A stretch of 57,802 nucleotides of DNA from an uncultured Collinsella sp. (GTDB lineage: Bacteria; Actinomycetota; Coriobacteriia; Coriobacteriales; Coriobacteriaceae): the NCBI GenBank assembly GCA_902492935.1, contig CABUNJ010000015.1:1-57802 (forward strand), read 5' to 3'. A model generated the notes under the pieces. That model did no database searches, had not been told where the DNA came from, and saw only the letters and a list, made by a program, of their open reading frames with translations. A program made the position numbers and the translations under genes. Shown here piece by piece: positions 17,361-26,484 of this stretch. How positions within the stretch are numbered: position 1 is the stretch's first letter; every line of letters begins with the position of its first letter.

Positions 17361-18926
17361 ATGGATGTTTCAATGCTGACGGTCGCCCTGCTCGCTTGTC
17401 CCCTCGTGTTCTCCCTGATTATGGCCGCGCTCCCCAAGACGACGTCCTACAACGTCTTCGCGGGGCTCAACACCATCTCCGTCGCGGCGACCCTCGTCCT
17501 TTCGGTCGTCACCGCGGGAACCATGCTCTCGAGCGGGCAGAATATCGACGCCTTGGGCCTGTGGCTCCATCTCGATTCGCTCTCGTCGATCTTCGTCCTT
17601 CTGGTAGGCATCATCGGGTTCATCACCGGCGTGTACTCCATCTCCTATATCAAGATCGATATCGAGGAGAAGACCATGCCGGCCGAGCGCACCAAGCAGT
17701 ACTACGCGCTGTTTAGCCTGTTCGTTTTCACGATGCTGCTCGCCTGCCTGTCCAACAACATCATCCTCACCTGGGCGGCGGTCGAGGCCACTACGCTGTC
17801 GACCGTGTTCCTCGTGGGCATCTACAAGAACAAGCAGGCGCTCGAGGCGTCTTGGAAGTACGCGATGGTCTGCACCGCCGGCGTGGCCTTTGGCCTGTTC
17901 GGCACGCTGCTCATCTACGCGAACGCCGCCGATATCATGCCCAACGCGCATGAGGCCGCCTTCCTCACCTCCATCATGTCCTACGCCGACCAGTTCGACC
18001 CGATGCTCGTGCGCCTCGCGTTCGCGTTCATCGTCATCGGCTTCGGCACCAAGGCGGGCCTGTTCCCCATGCACACCTGGCTGCCCGACGCGCACTCCCA
18101 GGCTCCGAGCCCGGTCTCCGCGCTGCTCTCGGGCGTGCTGCTCAAGTGTGCCATGCTGGTGATCATCCGCTTCTACTCCCTGTCCATCATCACGGTGGGC
18201 GACACCTATCCACGTACGCTCCTGCTCATCCTGGGCACGCTGTCCATCCTGGTGGCCGCCCTGTGCATCTTTAAGCAGGACGATATCAAGCGCCGCTTCG
18301 CGTACTCCTCCGTCGACAACGTCGGCGTGGTCGCGCTGTGCCTGGGTATCGGTGGCCCGCTCGGTATCGCCGCCTGCCTGCTGCACTGCATCTTCCACGG
18401 CTTCACGAAGGCGCTCGCCTTCTGCATGGCCGGTAACATCCAGCACATCTACCACACCCGCGACCTGAACAAGATCAAGGGCGTCGTCGAGATCGCTCCC
18501 GTCACGGCAGCGCTCACCATCATCGCCCTGCTCGCGCTCGCCGCCTTCCCGCCGTTCGCCCTGTTCATCTCCGAGTTCCTCACCTTCGTGGCCGGCGTTC
18601 AGTCCGGTCCCATCTGGGTGGTCGTGCTCGTGGCCATCGGCCTCACCGGCGTGTACTTCGCCCTTACCGGCATCGCGCTGAAGTCCATCTTCGGCAAGGC
18701 GCCCGAGGGCATGAAGCGCCACGAGGTGCCCGCCCTCATGATCATCCCCGAGATCGCCCTCGCGATCGTGGTCATGTGGTTCGGTATCGCCACCCCGGTC
18801 GCCATCACGAGCGGCGTCGAGGATGCAACGTCCGTCGTTTTGAACCAGAGCGTCGAAGAGCTCCACGAGGCCCCTCTCTACCGCATGGTGTTCAGTTCCC
18901 AGACCAAGACAAGTGAGGTGAATTAG
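17361..18926 (+). CDS. hyfF: Hydrogenase-4 component F, antiporter-like membrane subunit
   Basis: 521 residues of the NuoL/M/N family, the third such subunit in the operon. Conserved segments are LTWAAVEATTLSTVFLVG, KAGLFPMHTWLPDAHSQAPS with the Lys and His, and KQDDIKRRFAYSSVDNVG. Start ATG 17361 lies 3 nt after the hyfE stop. Confidence 0.93.
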   Translation: MDVSMLTVALLACPLVFSLIMAALPKTTSYNVFAGLNTISVAATLVLSVVTAGTMLSSGQNIDALGLWLHLDSLSSIFVLLVGIIGFITGVYSISYIKIDIEEKTMPAERTKQYYALFSLFVFTMLLACLSNNIILTWAAVEATTLSTVFLVGIYKNKQALEASWKYAMVCTAGVAFGLFGTLLIYANAADIMPNAHEAAFLTSIMSYADQFDPMLVRLAFAFIVIGFGTKAGLFPMHTWLPDAHSQAPSPVSALLSGVLLKCAMLVIIRFYSLSIITVGDTYPRTLLLILGTLSILVAALCIFKQDDIKRRFAYSSVDNVGVVALCLGIGGPLGIAACLLHCIFHGFTKALAFCMAGNIQHIYHTRDLNKIKGVVEIAPVTAALTIIALLALAAFPPFALFISEFLTFVAGVQSGPIWVVVLVAIGLTGVYFALTGIALKSIFGKAPEGMKRHEVPALMIIPEIALAIVVMWFGIATPVAITSGVEDATSVVLNQSVEELHEAPLYRMVFSSQTKTSEVN

Positions 18927-18930
18927 CACC

Positions 18931-20703
18931 ATGGCAGAACCTGAAAAGAAGGACTACGCTCGTCGCTGCGAAAGCCACGTCGAGGCCCTGCGTGCTGCAG
19001 TGCCGGGCGCTATCGAGAAGGTCGAATGGCAGTGCGAGGACCAGCTGACGATCACCGTCAAGCTGGACCGTCTGCCCGAGGCCGTCCACTACCTGTATTA
19101 CGAGCGCTACGGCTGGATTCCTGTGATTGTCGGCAACGACGAGCGCAGCCTGTGCGGCCGTTACGCCGTGTACTACGTCATCTCCATGGAGGGGGAGGAC
19201 CCCGGCTGGGTTACCGTGCGTGCCGAGGTCGACCCCGCCAAGATGACGTTCCCGTCCGTGACGCCGTTCGTCCCCGCCTGCGTGTGGGGCGAGCGCGAGC
19301 TGCGCGATATGTTTGGCCTGATTCCCGAGGGTCTGCCCGACCGCCGTCGCCTGGTGCTTCCCGACGATTGGCCCAGCGGGCTGTACCCGTTGCGCAAGGA
19401 TTCGATGGATTACCGTTTCCGCCCCGCCCCCGCGAGCGACATGGAAAACTACGAATTCCTGGCCGACACCAAGGGCAAGGAGACTACGCTCGTCCCCATG
19501 GGACCGCTGCACATCACCTCCGACGAGCCCGGCCACTTCCGCCTGTTCGTGGAGGGCGAGACGATCGTCGATGCCGACTACCGCCTGTTCTACGTGCATC
19601 GCGGTATGGAGAAGGTCGCCGAGACGCGCCTGAACTATGATGCCGTGACGTTCCTTGCCGACCGTATCTGCGGTATCTGCGGCTGCGCCCACTCGGTGGC
19701 CTACGCCGAGGCTGTCGAGCGCGCCCAGGGCATTCACGTCCCGCCGCGCGCGCAGTACATCCGCGCCATCATGCTCGAGGTCGAGCGCCTGCACTCGCAC
19801 CTGCTCAACATTGGCCTCGCATCGCACTACACCGGCTTCGACTCCGGCTTCCAGCAGTTCTTCCGCGTTCGCGAGAAGTCCATGGACCTGGCCGAGAAAC
19901 TCTCCGGCCACCGCAAGACCTACGGCCTCAATGTGATCGGTGGCGTGCGTCGCGACATCTTGGCCGAGCAGAAACTCTCCACGCTCACGACCATCCACCA
20001 GCTGCGCTCCGAGGTCCAGGAGCTCGTCGACGTTTTGCTCTCCACGCCCAACTTTATTGAGCGCACGAGCGGCATCGGCATTCTCGACCGTAAGATCGCC
20101 CGCGACTTTTCGCCGGTCGGCCCGCTCATGCGTGGTTCGGGCTATGCCCGCGACGTGCGCTTTGACCATCCCTTCGACGGCTACGCCGATCCGGATGTTC
20201 AGAAGATGCACGCCGCCACGGCCGACACCTGCGATGCCTTCGGCCGCACCGCCGTCCGCATCCAGGAGGTCTACGATTCGATCGACATGATCGAGACCAT
20301 GCTCGAGAACTGCCCGTCGGGCCCCATCCTTACCACGGATTGGGAGTACACCCCGCACAAGTACGCCATCGGCGCCACCGAGGCTCCGCGCGGCGAGGAC
20401 GTGCACTGGGCCATGCTCGGCAACAACCAGAAGTGCTACCGTTGGCGCGCCAAGGCCGCCACGTACAGCAACTGGCCGGTCCTGCGCTACATGTTCCGCG
20501 GCAACACCGTGGGCGACGCGGCGCTGATCGTCGGCTCGCTCGATCCGTGCTACTCCTGCACCGACCGCGTGACGGTGACCGATGTCGCCGCCAAGCGCGA
20601 CCACGTGCTCGACAAGGAGCAGTTCGAGAACGTCTGGCGCGACAAGTCGCCGCTTGCGGGCGAGGGCACCATGGCCGCTCCGCTCGATGAGGAGGCGCTC
20701 TAA
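18931..20703 (+). CDS. hyfG: Hydrogenase-4 large subunit G (NiFe, NuoC-NuoD fusion)
   Basis: 590 residues. Residues 1-170 are the NuoC-like domain; the rest is the NiFe catalytic domain. The nickel ligands are visible in DRICGICGCAHS (L1) and, near the C-terminus, DPCYSCTDR (L2). About 32 residues follow the L2 Arg, as expected for a precursor cut by the HycI protease encoded at 22788. The protein reduces protons to H2, or the reverse, on the cytoplasmic face of the membrane arm. Confidence 0.95.
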   Translation: MAEPEKKDYARRCESHVEALRAAVPGAIEKVEWQCEDQLTITVKLDRLPEAVHYLYYERYGWIPVIVGNDERSLCGRYAVYYVISMEGEDPGWVTVRAEVDPAKMTFPSVTPFVPACVWGERELRDMFGLIPEGLPDRRRLVLPDDWPSGLYPLRKDSMDYRFRPAPASDMENYEFLADTKGKETTLVPMGPLHITSDEPGHFRLFVEGETIVDADYRLFYVHRGMEKVAETRLNYDAVTFLADRICGICGCAHSVAYAEAVERAQGIHVPPRAQYIRAIMLEVERLHSHLLNIGLASHYTGFDSGFQQFFRVREKSMDLAEKLSGHRKTYGLNVIGGVRRDILAEQKLSTLTTIHQLRSEVQELVDVLLSTPNFIERTSGIGILDRKIARDFSPVGPLMRGSGYARDVRFDHPFDGYADPDVQKMHAATADTCDAFGRTAVRIQEVYDSIDMIETMLENCPSGPILTTDWEYTPHKYAIGATEAPRGEDVHWAMLGNNQKCYRWRAKAATYSNWPVLRYMFRGNTVGDAALIVGSLDPCYSCTDRVTVTDVAAKRDHVLDKEQFENVWRDKSPLAGEGTMAAPLDEEAL

Positions 20704-21421
20704 TATGCTGAAGCTTTGGAAGGTTAACGCCAAGGCCGGCGACGCGACGGTCAAGTACCCGTTTGCGCCGTTCCCCACCAACAAGGACATGCGCGGCAAG
20801 CCCGAGCACAATGCCGAGCTCTGCATCGCCTGCGGTGCATGCGGCGTGGCGTGCCCGGCCGATGCCATCCGCATGGACACCGACCTTGCGGCCGATACCA
20901 TCACCTGGTCGATCGACTACGGCCGCTGCATCTTTTGCGGCCGTTGCGAGGAAGCCTGCCCCATGGAGGCCATCAAGCTCACCGAGGAGTTTGAGCTGGC
21001 CGTCATGAGCAAGGACGACCTCACCAGCAAGAGCGTCTACACGCTCGAGCACTGCTCGCGTTGCGGCAAGCCGTTTGCCCCGCACAAGGAGATCGACTAC
21101 GCCAAGCGCCTGCTGCAAAAGGCCGGCGGCATGGAGGCCGAGCAGGCCGCCCGTACCGTCGGTATGTGCCAGGAGTGCAAGCGCGAGCTCGACGCCCTGC
21201 GCGCCGCCTCGGCCGTAAAGACCGGCAACGCTGCCGGCATGGCCGCCAACGAGACGCTTGCGTCCGGCGAGCCCCAGGGCCCCGGCATGGAGTATCTGGG
21301 CGGCCACGGCGTGAATCCGGAGTATATCGACCGCGAGCTCAACCCCGATGCGCCCGAGATTCCCGCCGGTCCGGCGCCGGTCGAGGGCATCATCATGGAT
21401 TTTGATACGAAGGAGGAGTAA
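20704..21421 (+). CDS. hyfH: Hydrogenase-4 component H (NuoI-like ferredoxin)
   Basis: About 238 residues. Two [4Fe-4S] groups, CIACGACGVACPADAI and CIFCGRCEEACPMEAI, define the NuoI/HycF-type subunit that wires electrons to the small subunit. A third Cys group, CSRCGKPF with CQECKREL, follows and may bind zinc or another cluster. The last 40 residues are Pro/Gly-rich. ATG 20704 follows the hyfG stop directly. Confidence 0.9.
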
Positions 21422-21423
21422 CC

Positions 21424-22206
21424 ATGGCCGAACCCACGCTTTTGCCCGAGCGGCTTCAGTACCGCCCGACCAAGATCGAGCTCGACGAGAGCATCGAGAA
21501 GGCCAAGGCGACCCTTCTTAAGAAGATCAAGCGCTCGGTGTACGTCTACCGTGTTGACTGCGGCGGCTGCAACGGCTGCGAGATCGAGATCTTCGGTTCC
21601 ATCACGCCCGTCTTCGACGTCGAGCGCTTTGGCATCAAGGTCGTGCCCTCGCCCCGTCACGCCGATGTGCTGCTGTACACCGGTGCCGTGACGCGTGCCA
21701 TGCGCATGCCGGCCCTGCGCGCCTTTGAGGCCGCACCCGATCCCAAGATCGTGGTGTCCTATGGCGCTTGCGGCTGCACCGGCGGCATCTTCTACGACAA
21801 CTACTGCGTCTGGGGCGGCACGGATAAGATTCTGCCGGTCGATGTCTACATCCCCGGCTGCCCGCCCAGCCCCGCGCAGACCATCTACGGCTTTGCCATG
21901 GCACTTGGCCTGCTGGACCAAAAGCTCCATGCCGAGACCACGGTGGAGGCCGCCGGCGAGCAGGCCGATATCCTGCACCCCGGCGTGCCGTACAAGCTGC
22001 GCGTTGCCATTGAGCGCGAAGCTCGCGCCATGAGCGGCTATCGTTACGGCCGCGACTTGGCCAACGAGTTTATGGATACGCTCGAGGGCGCTCCCAAGGG
22101 CGATATCCGCGGTGCCATGGCGCTGCTCATCGACAAGCAGGACGATCCGCGCCGCGTTGAGGTCTACTCGGCGCTGCAGGATCTGGTGCTGGCCGGAGGT
22201 CGCTAG
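21424..22206 (+). CDS. hyfI: Hydrogenase-4 small subunit I (NuoB-like)
   Basis: 260 residues with the proximal [4Fe-4S] cluster ligands: DCGGCNGCEIE near residue 47, the Cys in YGACGCTGG, and PGCPPSPAQT. This is the NuoB/HycG-type small subunit that pairs with the large subunit. The C-terminal 100 residues extend beyond the NuoB core. Start is 2 nt after the hyfH stop, behind AAGGAGG. Confidence 0.93.
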   Translation: MAEPTLLPERLQYRPTKIELDESIEKAKATLLKKIKRSVYVYRVDCGGCNGCEIEIFGSITPVFDVERFGIKVVPSPRHADVLLYTGAVTRAMRMPALRAFEAAPDPKIVVSYGACGCTGGIFYDNYCVWGGTDKILPVDVYIPGCPPSPAQTIYGFAMALGLLDQKLHAETTVEAAGEQADILHPGVPYKLRVAIEREARAMSGYRYGRDLANEFMDTLEGAPKGDIRGAMALLIDKQDDPRRVEVYSALQDLVLAGGR

Positions 22207-22788
22207 ATGGAGCTCACGGATCGCTCTGGTTACTTTGCGGGCCCCGGCATGCTCGGCGGCTCTTTTGGCGATGCCTCGCGCGCAAGCGACGAGGCCGCCG
22301 AGGGCGTCGCCGACCCCTGCCTGGGCCATGCGCCCGACCAGGTGGTCTTTTACGAGCTCACGCGTAAGTTTGTGGAGACCGAGGAAGACGTTCCCCAGGA
22401 GGCCTGCGACGTGCTGTACTACACGCTCGCCGTGGGCCACCACACCGGCGTGCTCGACTGCTTTGAGCCGCGCCTGTCGGTGCCGGTGGATGTGTTCTAT
22501 TCGCTCGTCGACGTGTTGCCGGAGGGGGAGGCCAAGACCAAGTTCGAGGCCATCCGCTCCTTTGGCGAGTGCCAGCTCGACAAGGCGGCGGTGCCGTCGC
22601 TGCTCGAGGCCTGCGATGCGCTGCTCGACGAGCGCGGTTTTCGCGGGTCGGCCAAGGCCGGCATCTCGGTGTTCGATGACGACTTTGGCCTGCATGCCCA
22701 GCAGGTCGCGTTCTTAATGAAATTTCGCGATCTGGTGGAGCGCGTGCGCGATGTGTCGGGCGTGTATCTGACGGGAAGGTTGCAGTAA
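22207..22788 (+). CDS. hycH: Formate hydrogenlyase maturation protein, HycH family
   Basis: 193 residues. VFYELTRKFVETEEDVP followed by YYTLAVGHHTGVLDCFEP matches the HycH/HyfJ core, a protein needed for hydrogenlyase large-subunit maturation whose exact action is unclear. It is longer than the E. coli protein of about 136 residues, with an additional N-terminal stretch of about 40 residues. The gene abuts hyfI and its stop overlaps the hycI start (TAATG). Confidence 0.85.
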   Translation: MELTDRSGYFAGPGMLGGSFGDASRASDEAAEGVADPCLGHAPDQVVFYELTRKFVETEEDVPQEACDVLYYTLAVGHHTGVLDCFEPRLSVPVDVFYSLVDVLPEGEAKTKFEAIRSFGECQLDKAAVPSLLEACDALLDERGFRGSAKAGISVFDDDFGLHAQQVAFLMKFRDLVERVRDVSGVYLTGRLQ

Positions 22789-23291
22789 TGGGTTGCGTTG
22801 TGGATGGTCGTGTGAACGGCGCCCCGTTTGCGGGTATCGTGCTCACGGCGGGAAGCGTACTGCGTGCCGACGATGCCGCCGGCCCCGTGCTCTCCAAAAA
22901 GATGGAGGACACGCCCATCGCCGGTTGGTACACCATCGACGGTGGCCAAACGCCCGAGGACGACATCATCGAGGTCAAGCGCGAGCGTCCGCCTCGCCTG
23001 GTCTTGGTCGATGCCGCCGACATGGCGCTGCCCGTCGGGTCTATCCGCCTGCTCGATAAGCGCGATGTGGCCCGCAAGTCGATGTTCACCACGCATTCGC
23101 TCCCTTTGTCGATTCTGATCGAGGAAATCGAGCAATCGTGCGAAGATATCGTCTTCATAGGGATTCAGCCGGGCGATACGGAGTTCTACAACCCCATGTC
23201 CCCGGAAGTCTTTGACGCCGTCGACGCCGTGTACGACGCCGTGGCCGCCAACGACTTTTCCCACTTTGTCCGCTTGGGGCAGGAGCTATAG
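22788..23291 (+). CDS. hycI: Hydrogenase maturation endopeptidase HycI-like
   Basis: 167 residues of the M52 hydrogenase maturation protease family. LTAGSVLRADDAAGP is the nickel-sensing Asp motif near the N-terminus, and LVDAADM plus THSLPLS are further conserved parts; FIGIQPGDTEF is the usual closing segment. It removes the C-terminal tail of the large subunit, HyfG, after nickel insertion. Confidence 0.9.
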   Translation: MGCVVDGRVNGAPFAGIVLTAGSVLRADDAAGPVLSKKMEDTPIAGWYTIDGGQTPEDDIIEVKRERPPRLVLVDAADMALPVGSIRLLDKRDVARKSMFTTHSLPLSILIEEIEQSCEDIVFIGIQPGDTEFYNPMSPEVFDAVDAVYDAVAANDFSHFVRLGQEL

Positions 23292-23330
23292 CGGCGCTTG
23301 CCTCTGCTGAATAGGAAAGAAGTGATTGAC

Positions 23331-24170
23331 ATGGCAGATTCCAAGGCGGAGTACCCCGCTCCCGATTGCCTGGCGCCCGCCGCGATCGAGGCTAAGACCG
23401 AGGCCGCCGGCGTGACCAAGGCTAACCTGCCGGTCGCTAAGGCCTTTCTGTTGGCAATGTTCGCCGGTGCGTTTATCGCCTTTGGCGGCCTGTTCTTTAC
23501 GGTGTTTTTGAGCGACAGCACGCTGGGCTGGGGTGCCCAGCGCGTCGTGGGTGGCCTGTGCTTTTGCCTGGGCCTGGTGCTGGTGCTAGTGTGCGGCGCC
23601 GAGCTGTTTACCGGCAATTCTCTTATGGTCTGCGCTCTCAAGAGCAAAAAGATCACCCCGGCTCAGATGCTCAAGGCTTGGGTCGTCGTATGGGTCGGTA
23701 ACTTTGTCGGTGCCCTGTTCATCGTCTTTTTGGTGTACATGGCCGGCATTTACAAGCTCAACGGCGAGGCGGTCGCCAATTCCATGGTGAGCGTCGCCGC
23801 CGGCAAGGTGACGATCGATTGGGTGACGATCTTCTTCCGTGGCGTCCTGTGCAACATCTTTGTGTGCCTGGCCGTGTGGATCGGTACCGCCGGCAAGACC
23901 GTGGTCGATAAGGTTGTGGGCATTCTGCTGCCCATCGCCGCCTTTGTGGCCTGCGGTTTTGAGCACTGCGTCGCCAACATGTACTTTTTGCCCATGGGTG
24001 CCGTGATGCACGCGTGCGGCTATGGTGCCGACGTCGCCGGTGCCGATGCGCTCAACGTCGCGGGCATTGCGTTTAACCTGTCCGCCGCCACGCTGGGCAA
24101 CATCGTGGGCGGCGCGGTTCTGGTCGCGCTCGGCTACTGGTTTATCTACGCCAAGAAGTCCGAGGCGTAA
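23331..24170 (+). CDS. focA: Formate/nitrite transporter (formate channel)
   Basis: 279 residues of the FNT family: six hydrophobic segments, GAELFTGNSLMVCAL in the third (the omega-loop region) and VGNFVGALFIVF. It forms pentameric formate channels in the membrane and would supply formate to, or balance it for, the FdhF complex. ATG 23331 follows AGGAAAG. It is the last gene of the operon and is followed by a terminator at 24193. Confidence 0.92.
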   Translation: MADSKAEYPAPDCLAPAAIEAKTEAAGVTKANLPVAKAFLLAMFAGAFIAFGGLFFTVFLSDSTLGWGAQRVVGGLCFCLGLVLVLVCGAELFTGNSLMVCALKSKKITPAQMLKAWVVVWVGNFVGALFIVFLVYMAGIYKLNGEAVANSMVSVAAGKVTIDWVTIFFRGVLCNIFVCLAVWIGTAGKTVVDKVVGILLPIAAFVACGFEHCVANMYFLPMGAVMHACGYGADVAGADALNVAGIAFNLSAATLGNIVGGAVLVALGYWFIYAKKSEA

Positions 24171-24192
24171 GGTACCGTCTGTTTGACGTTGG

Positions 24193-24228
24193 GCCTCCCG
24201 CGGGGCGTTGCCGTGCGGGAGGCTTTTT
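24193..24228 (+). terminator. Terminator of the formate hydrogenlyase operon
   Basis: GCCTCCCGC and GCGGGAGGC form a 9-bp stem followed by TTTTT. It sits 22 nt after focA and ends the operon that starts at 8755. Confidence 0.88.
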
Positions 24229-24292
24229 GGGTCTGGGGCTCGTTGCCGGGCTGTTGGCGTGTTGTGTTTGACTTGTGAAAGGGGTAATCGAG

Positions 24293-26410
24293 ATGGCATC
24301 TGCTGTGGAGCGTGACGGTCGCGCCGTGGTGACGACATGCGGGGGATGCTATGCCGATTGCGCCTTTGCGGCCCATGTTGAGGATGGCCGTGTTGTGGCT
24401 GAGTTGCCGGTGCCGGGGCATCCGTGCGCGGCGCGTGCCCTATGCGCCCGCGGACGGCATCGCCTGACAATGCCGTTTGACGAGCGCGACCGCATTGTGC
24501 ACCCCATGCGACGCCGCCGGGATGGCTCGGGGTTTGATGCGATTACCTGGGACGAGGCGTTCGCGCAGATTGCAGCGCGCCTTGGGGAGATTGTTGACGA
24601 GCGCGGGCCTCGTGCACTGGGCATGACGCTCGGCGTCCCCTCGTTCGACCGCTACTGGGCCTATCGCTTTATGCATGCGTTGGGTTCGCCTAACGTGTAC
24701 GGTGCCGATGGCGCCTGCGAGGTAAGCCGACTTACCGGTTGGGAGCACAGCCTGGGTTATAGTCCCGCCTCCGACCTCGCTCATACCGATTGCATCATGT
24801 ACCTGGGGCGTTCCATTGTCGATTCGTCGACGATGGGGGCCGTTGACGCGCTCAACGATGCGCGCCGGCGCGGGGCGAAGATTATCGTGGTTGACCCCCG
24901 ACGCAGCGGTTCGGCCGCGCTTGCCGACCGCTGGCTGCGCGTGCGTCCCGGATGCGATCTGGCGTTGCTACTGGGTATCGCACATGTGCTGGTAGCCGAG
25001 GACCTGTACGACCACGATTTTGTTGCCCGCTATACCACGGGTATTGACGAGTTGACGCAGGCGGCCCGTGCTTGGACGCCCGAGTGGGCCGAGTCGATGT
25101 GCGACGTGCCGGCCGCAGAGATTGTCGCCACGGCGCGCGATCTCGCTGCCGCCGCGCCCGCCGCGGTGGTAGATGCGGGCTTTCATGGTGGCATCGGTAT
25201 CGCGTATGCCAATAGCACCCAGACCGCGCGCGCTATCTGCTTGGTCGATGTGCTGCTGGGCTGCATCGGACACGCGGGCGGCGCGCTCAATCCACCTACA
25301 CCGCTTGTGCTGGGCGACCTCGATCCCGCACGCTTTGCGACGCCACCGGTGCCGCGCATGTCCAAGCTGGGGTCCGAGCGCTATCCGCTCGTCGATCCCG
25401 AGCGCGGTCTGTGCACGACCATCGGTCAGTCGATTCTTGCCGGCGATTTGCGTGGGCTCATCGTCTATGCCAGTAACCCCTGTGCGGGCTATGGCAATGC
25501 CGGGGCGTGGCTATCGATTCTGGAACAGCTTGATCTGCTCGTGACCGTTGATATTCGCTGGTCCGAGACGGCGCGCGCTTCTGACTTCGTGCTGCCCGAC
25601 GTGACGTATCTGGAGGCCGACCGTGGCGTGGGAACGGTGATAGGCACCAACGATGCGCGCGTGTTCTACCGCAACGCCGTGCTGCCCATTTTGCATGACG
25701 ACACGAGACCGGGGCGGGAGATCTTTGCCGGGTTGGCTGCGGCCTGCGGCGTTGGCGAGTGCTTCGACTTTACGTCCGACGATCTGGCTGCTGCCCAGGT
25801 TGCTCCGTTTGGGATTGATCTTGCCGCACTCAAGGAGCGCGGCTGGGCCGACACGGGTGTTACGTTGCCGTCGCGTACGGGCGAGCCGGCGATTCCCTTG
25901 GATGGCGGCAAAATTGCGCTGGCAAGTGACGTATGGGAGCGTGCCGGCCTGGGTCGTGTACCCGACTGGATCGCTCCCATGGTGGAGCCTGGCCCGGGGA
26001 TGTTTCGCCTCATTAGCGGCAACCGTCCCTTTGAGTCGCACACCTCGCGAAGGCTTGCAGCCCAAGGTGCCGCCGAGGCTGGGTCGGACCTGGATGCCGT
26101 TCAGATGAATGCCGATGCTGCTGCGCATATGGGCATCGCCGACGGCGAGATCGTCGAACTCGTGAGCGATATGGGCCGCGACCGCGTGCGCGTGGAGACG
26201 ACGCCGTATCTGCATCCGGCGTGCATCTTCACCTCGGCCGCCCCCGGTGGGCGTTCGTTTGGCGCCGATGCCGGTGGCGCTCAGGCCCTGGGCGTCGGGC
26301 CGCTCGACCACACACCGCTGCGCTGGGACCCGTTGACGGGTGCCGCGCTTACTCAGGAAAACGCCGTTCGCGTGGAAAAGATCGCAGAGCACGAGGATAA
26401 TAACGACTGA
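24293..26410 (+). CDS. Molybdopterin-dependent oxidoreductase, CISM family catalytic subunit (orphan)
   Basis: 705 residues. A [4Fe-4S] group (TCGGCYADCAF and a later CARGRH) starts the protein. The bis-MGD domain follows (SFDRYWAYRFMHALGS, then DGACEVSRL, where Cys is the likely metal ligand), then KIIVVDPRRSGSA and the C-terminal barrel (LISGNRPFESHTSRRL). This is the thiosulfate/polysulfide reductase type. There is no Tat signal and no electron-transfer or membrane partner gene beside it, so substrate and location are unknown. ATG 24293 follows GAAAGGGG; GTG 24275 is in frame. The ligand is Cys, not Sec, although selA follows 74 nt later. Confidence 0.85.
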   Translation: MASAVERDGRAVVTTCGGCYADCAFAAHVEDGRVVAELPVPGHPCAARALCARGRHRLTMPFDERDRIVHPMRRRRDGSGFDAITWDEAFAQIAARLGEIVDERGPRALGMTLGVPSFDRYWAYRFMHALGSPNVYGADGACEVSRLTGWEHSLGYSPASDLAHTDCIMYLGRSIVDSSTMGAVDALNDARRRGAKIIVVDPRRSGSAALADRWLRVRPGCDLALLLGIAHVLVAEDLYDHDFVARYTTGIDELTQAARAWTPEWAESMCDVPAAEIVATARDLAAAAPAAVVDAGFHGGIGIAYANSTQTARAICLVDVLLGCIGHAGGALNPPTPLVLGDLDPARFATPPVPRMSKLGSERYPLVDPERGLCTTIGQSILAGDLRGLIVYASNPCAGYGNAGAWLSILEQLDLLVTVDIRWSETARASDFVLPDVTYLEADRGVGTVIGTNDARVFYRNAVLPILHDDTRPGREIFAGLAAACGVGECFDFTSDDLAAAQVAPFGIDLAALKERGWADTGVTLPSRTGEPAIPLDGGKIALASDVWERAGLGRVPDWIAPMVEPGPGMFRLISGNRPFESHTSRRLAAQGAAEAGSDLDAVQMNADAAAHMGIADGEIVELVSDMGRDRVRVETTPYLHPACIFTSAAPGGRSFGADAGGAQALGVGPLDHTPLRWDPLTGAALTQENAVRVEKIAEHEDNND

Positions 26411-26484
26411 TTGATTCAACAGATTGATTCGGCTGGTTTTGATGAACGACCGACTGATCTGCCCTTGGTTTTGAAAGGCTGCAC

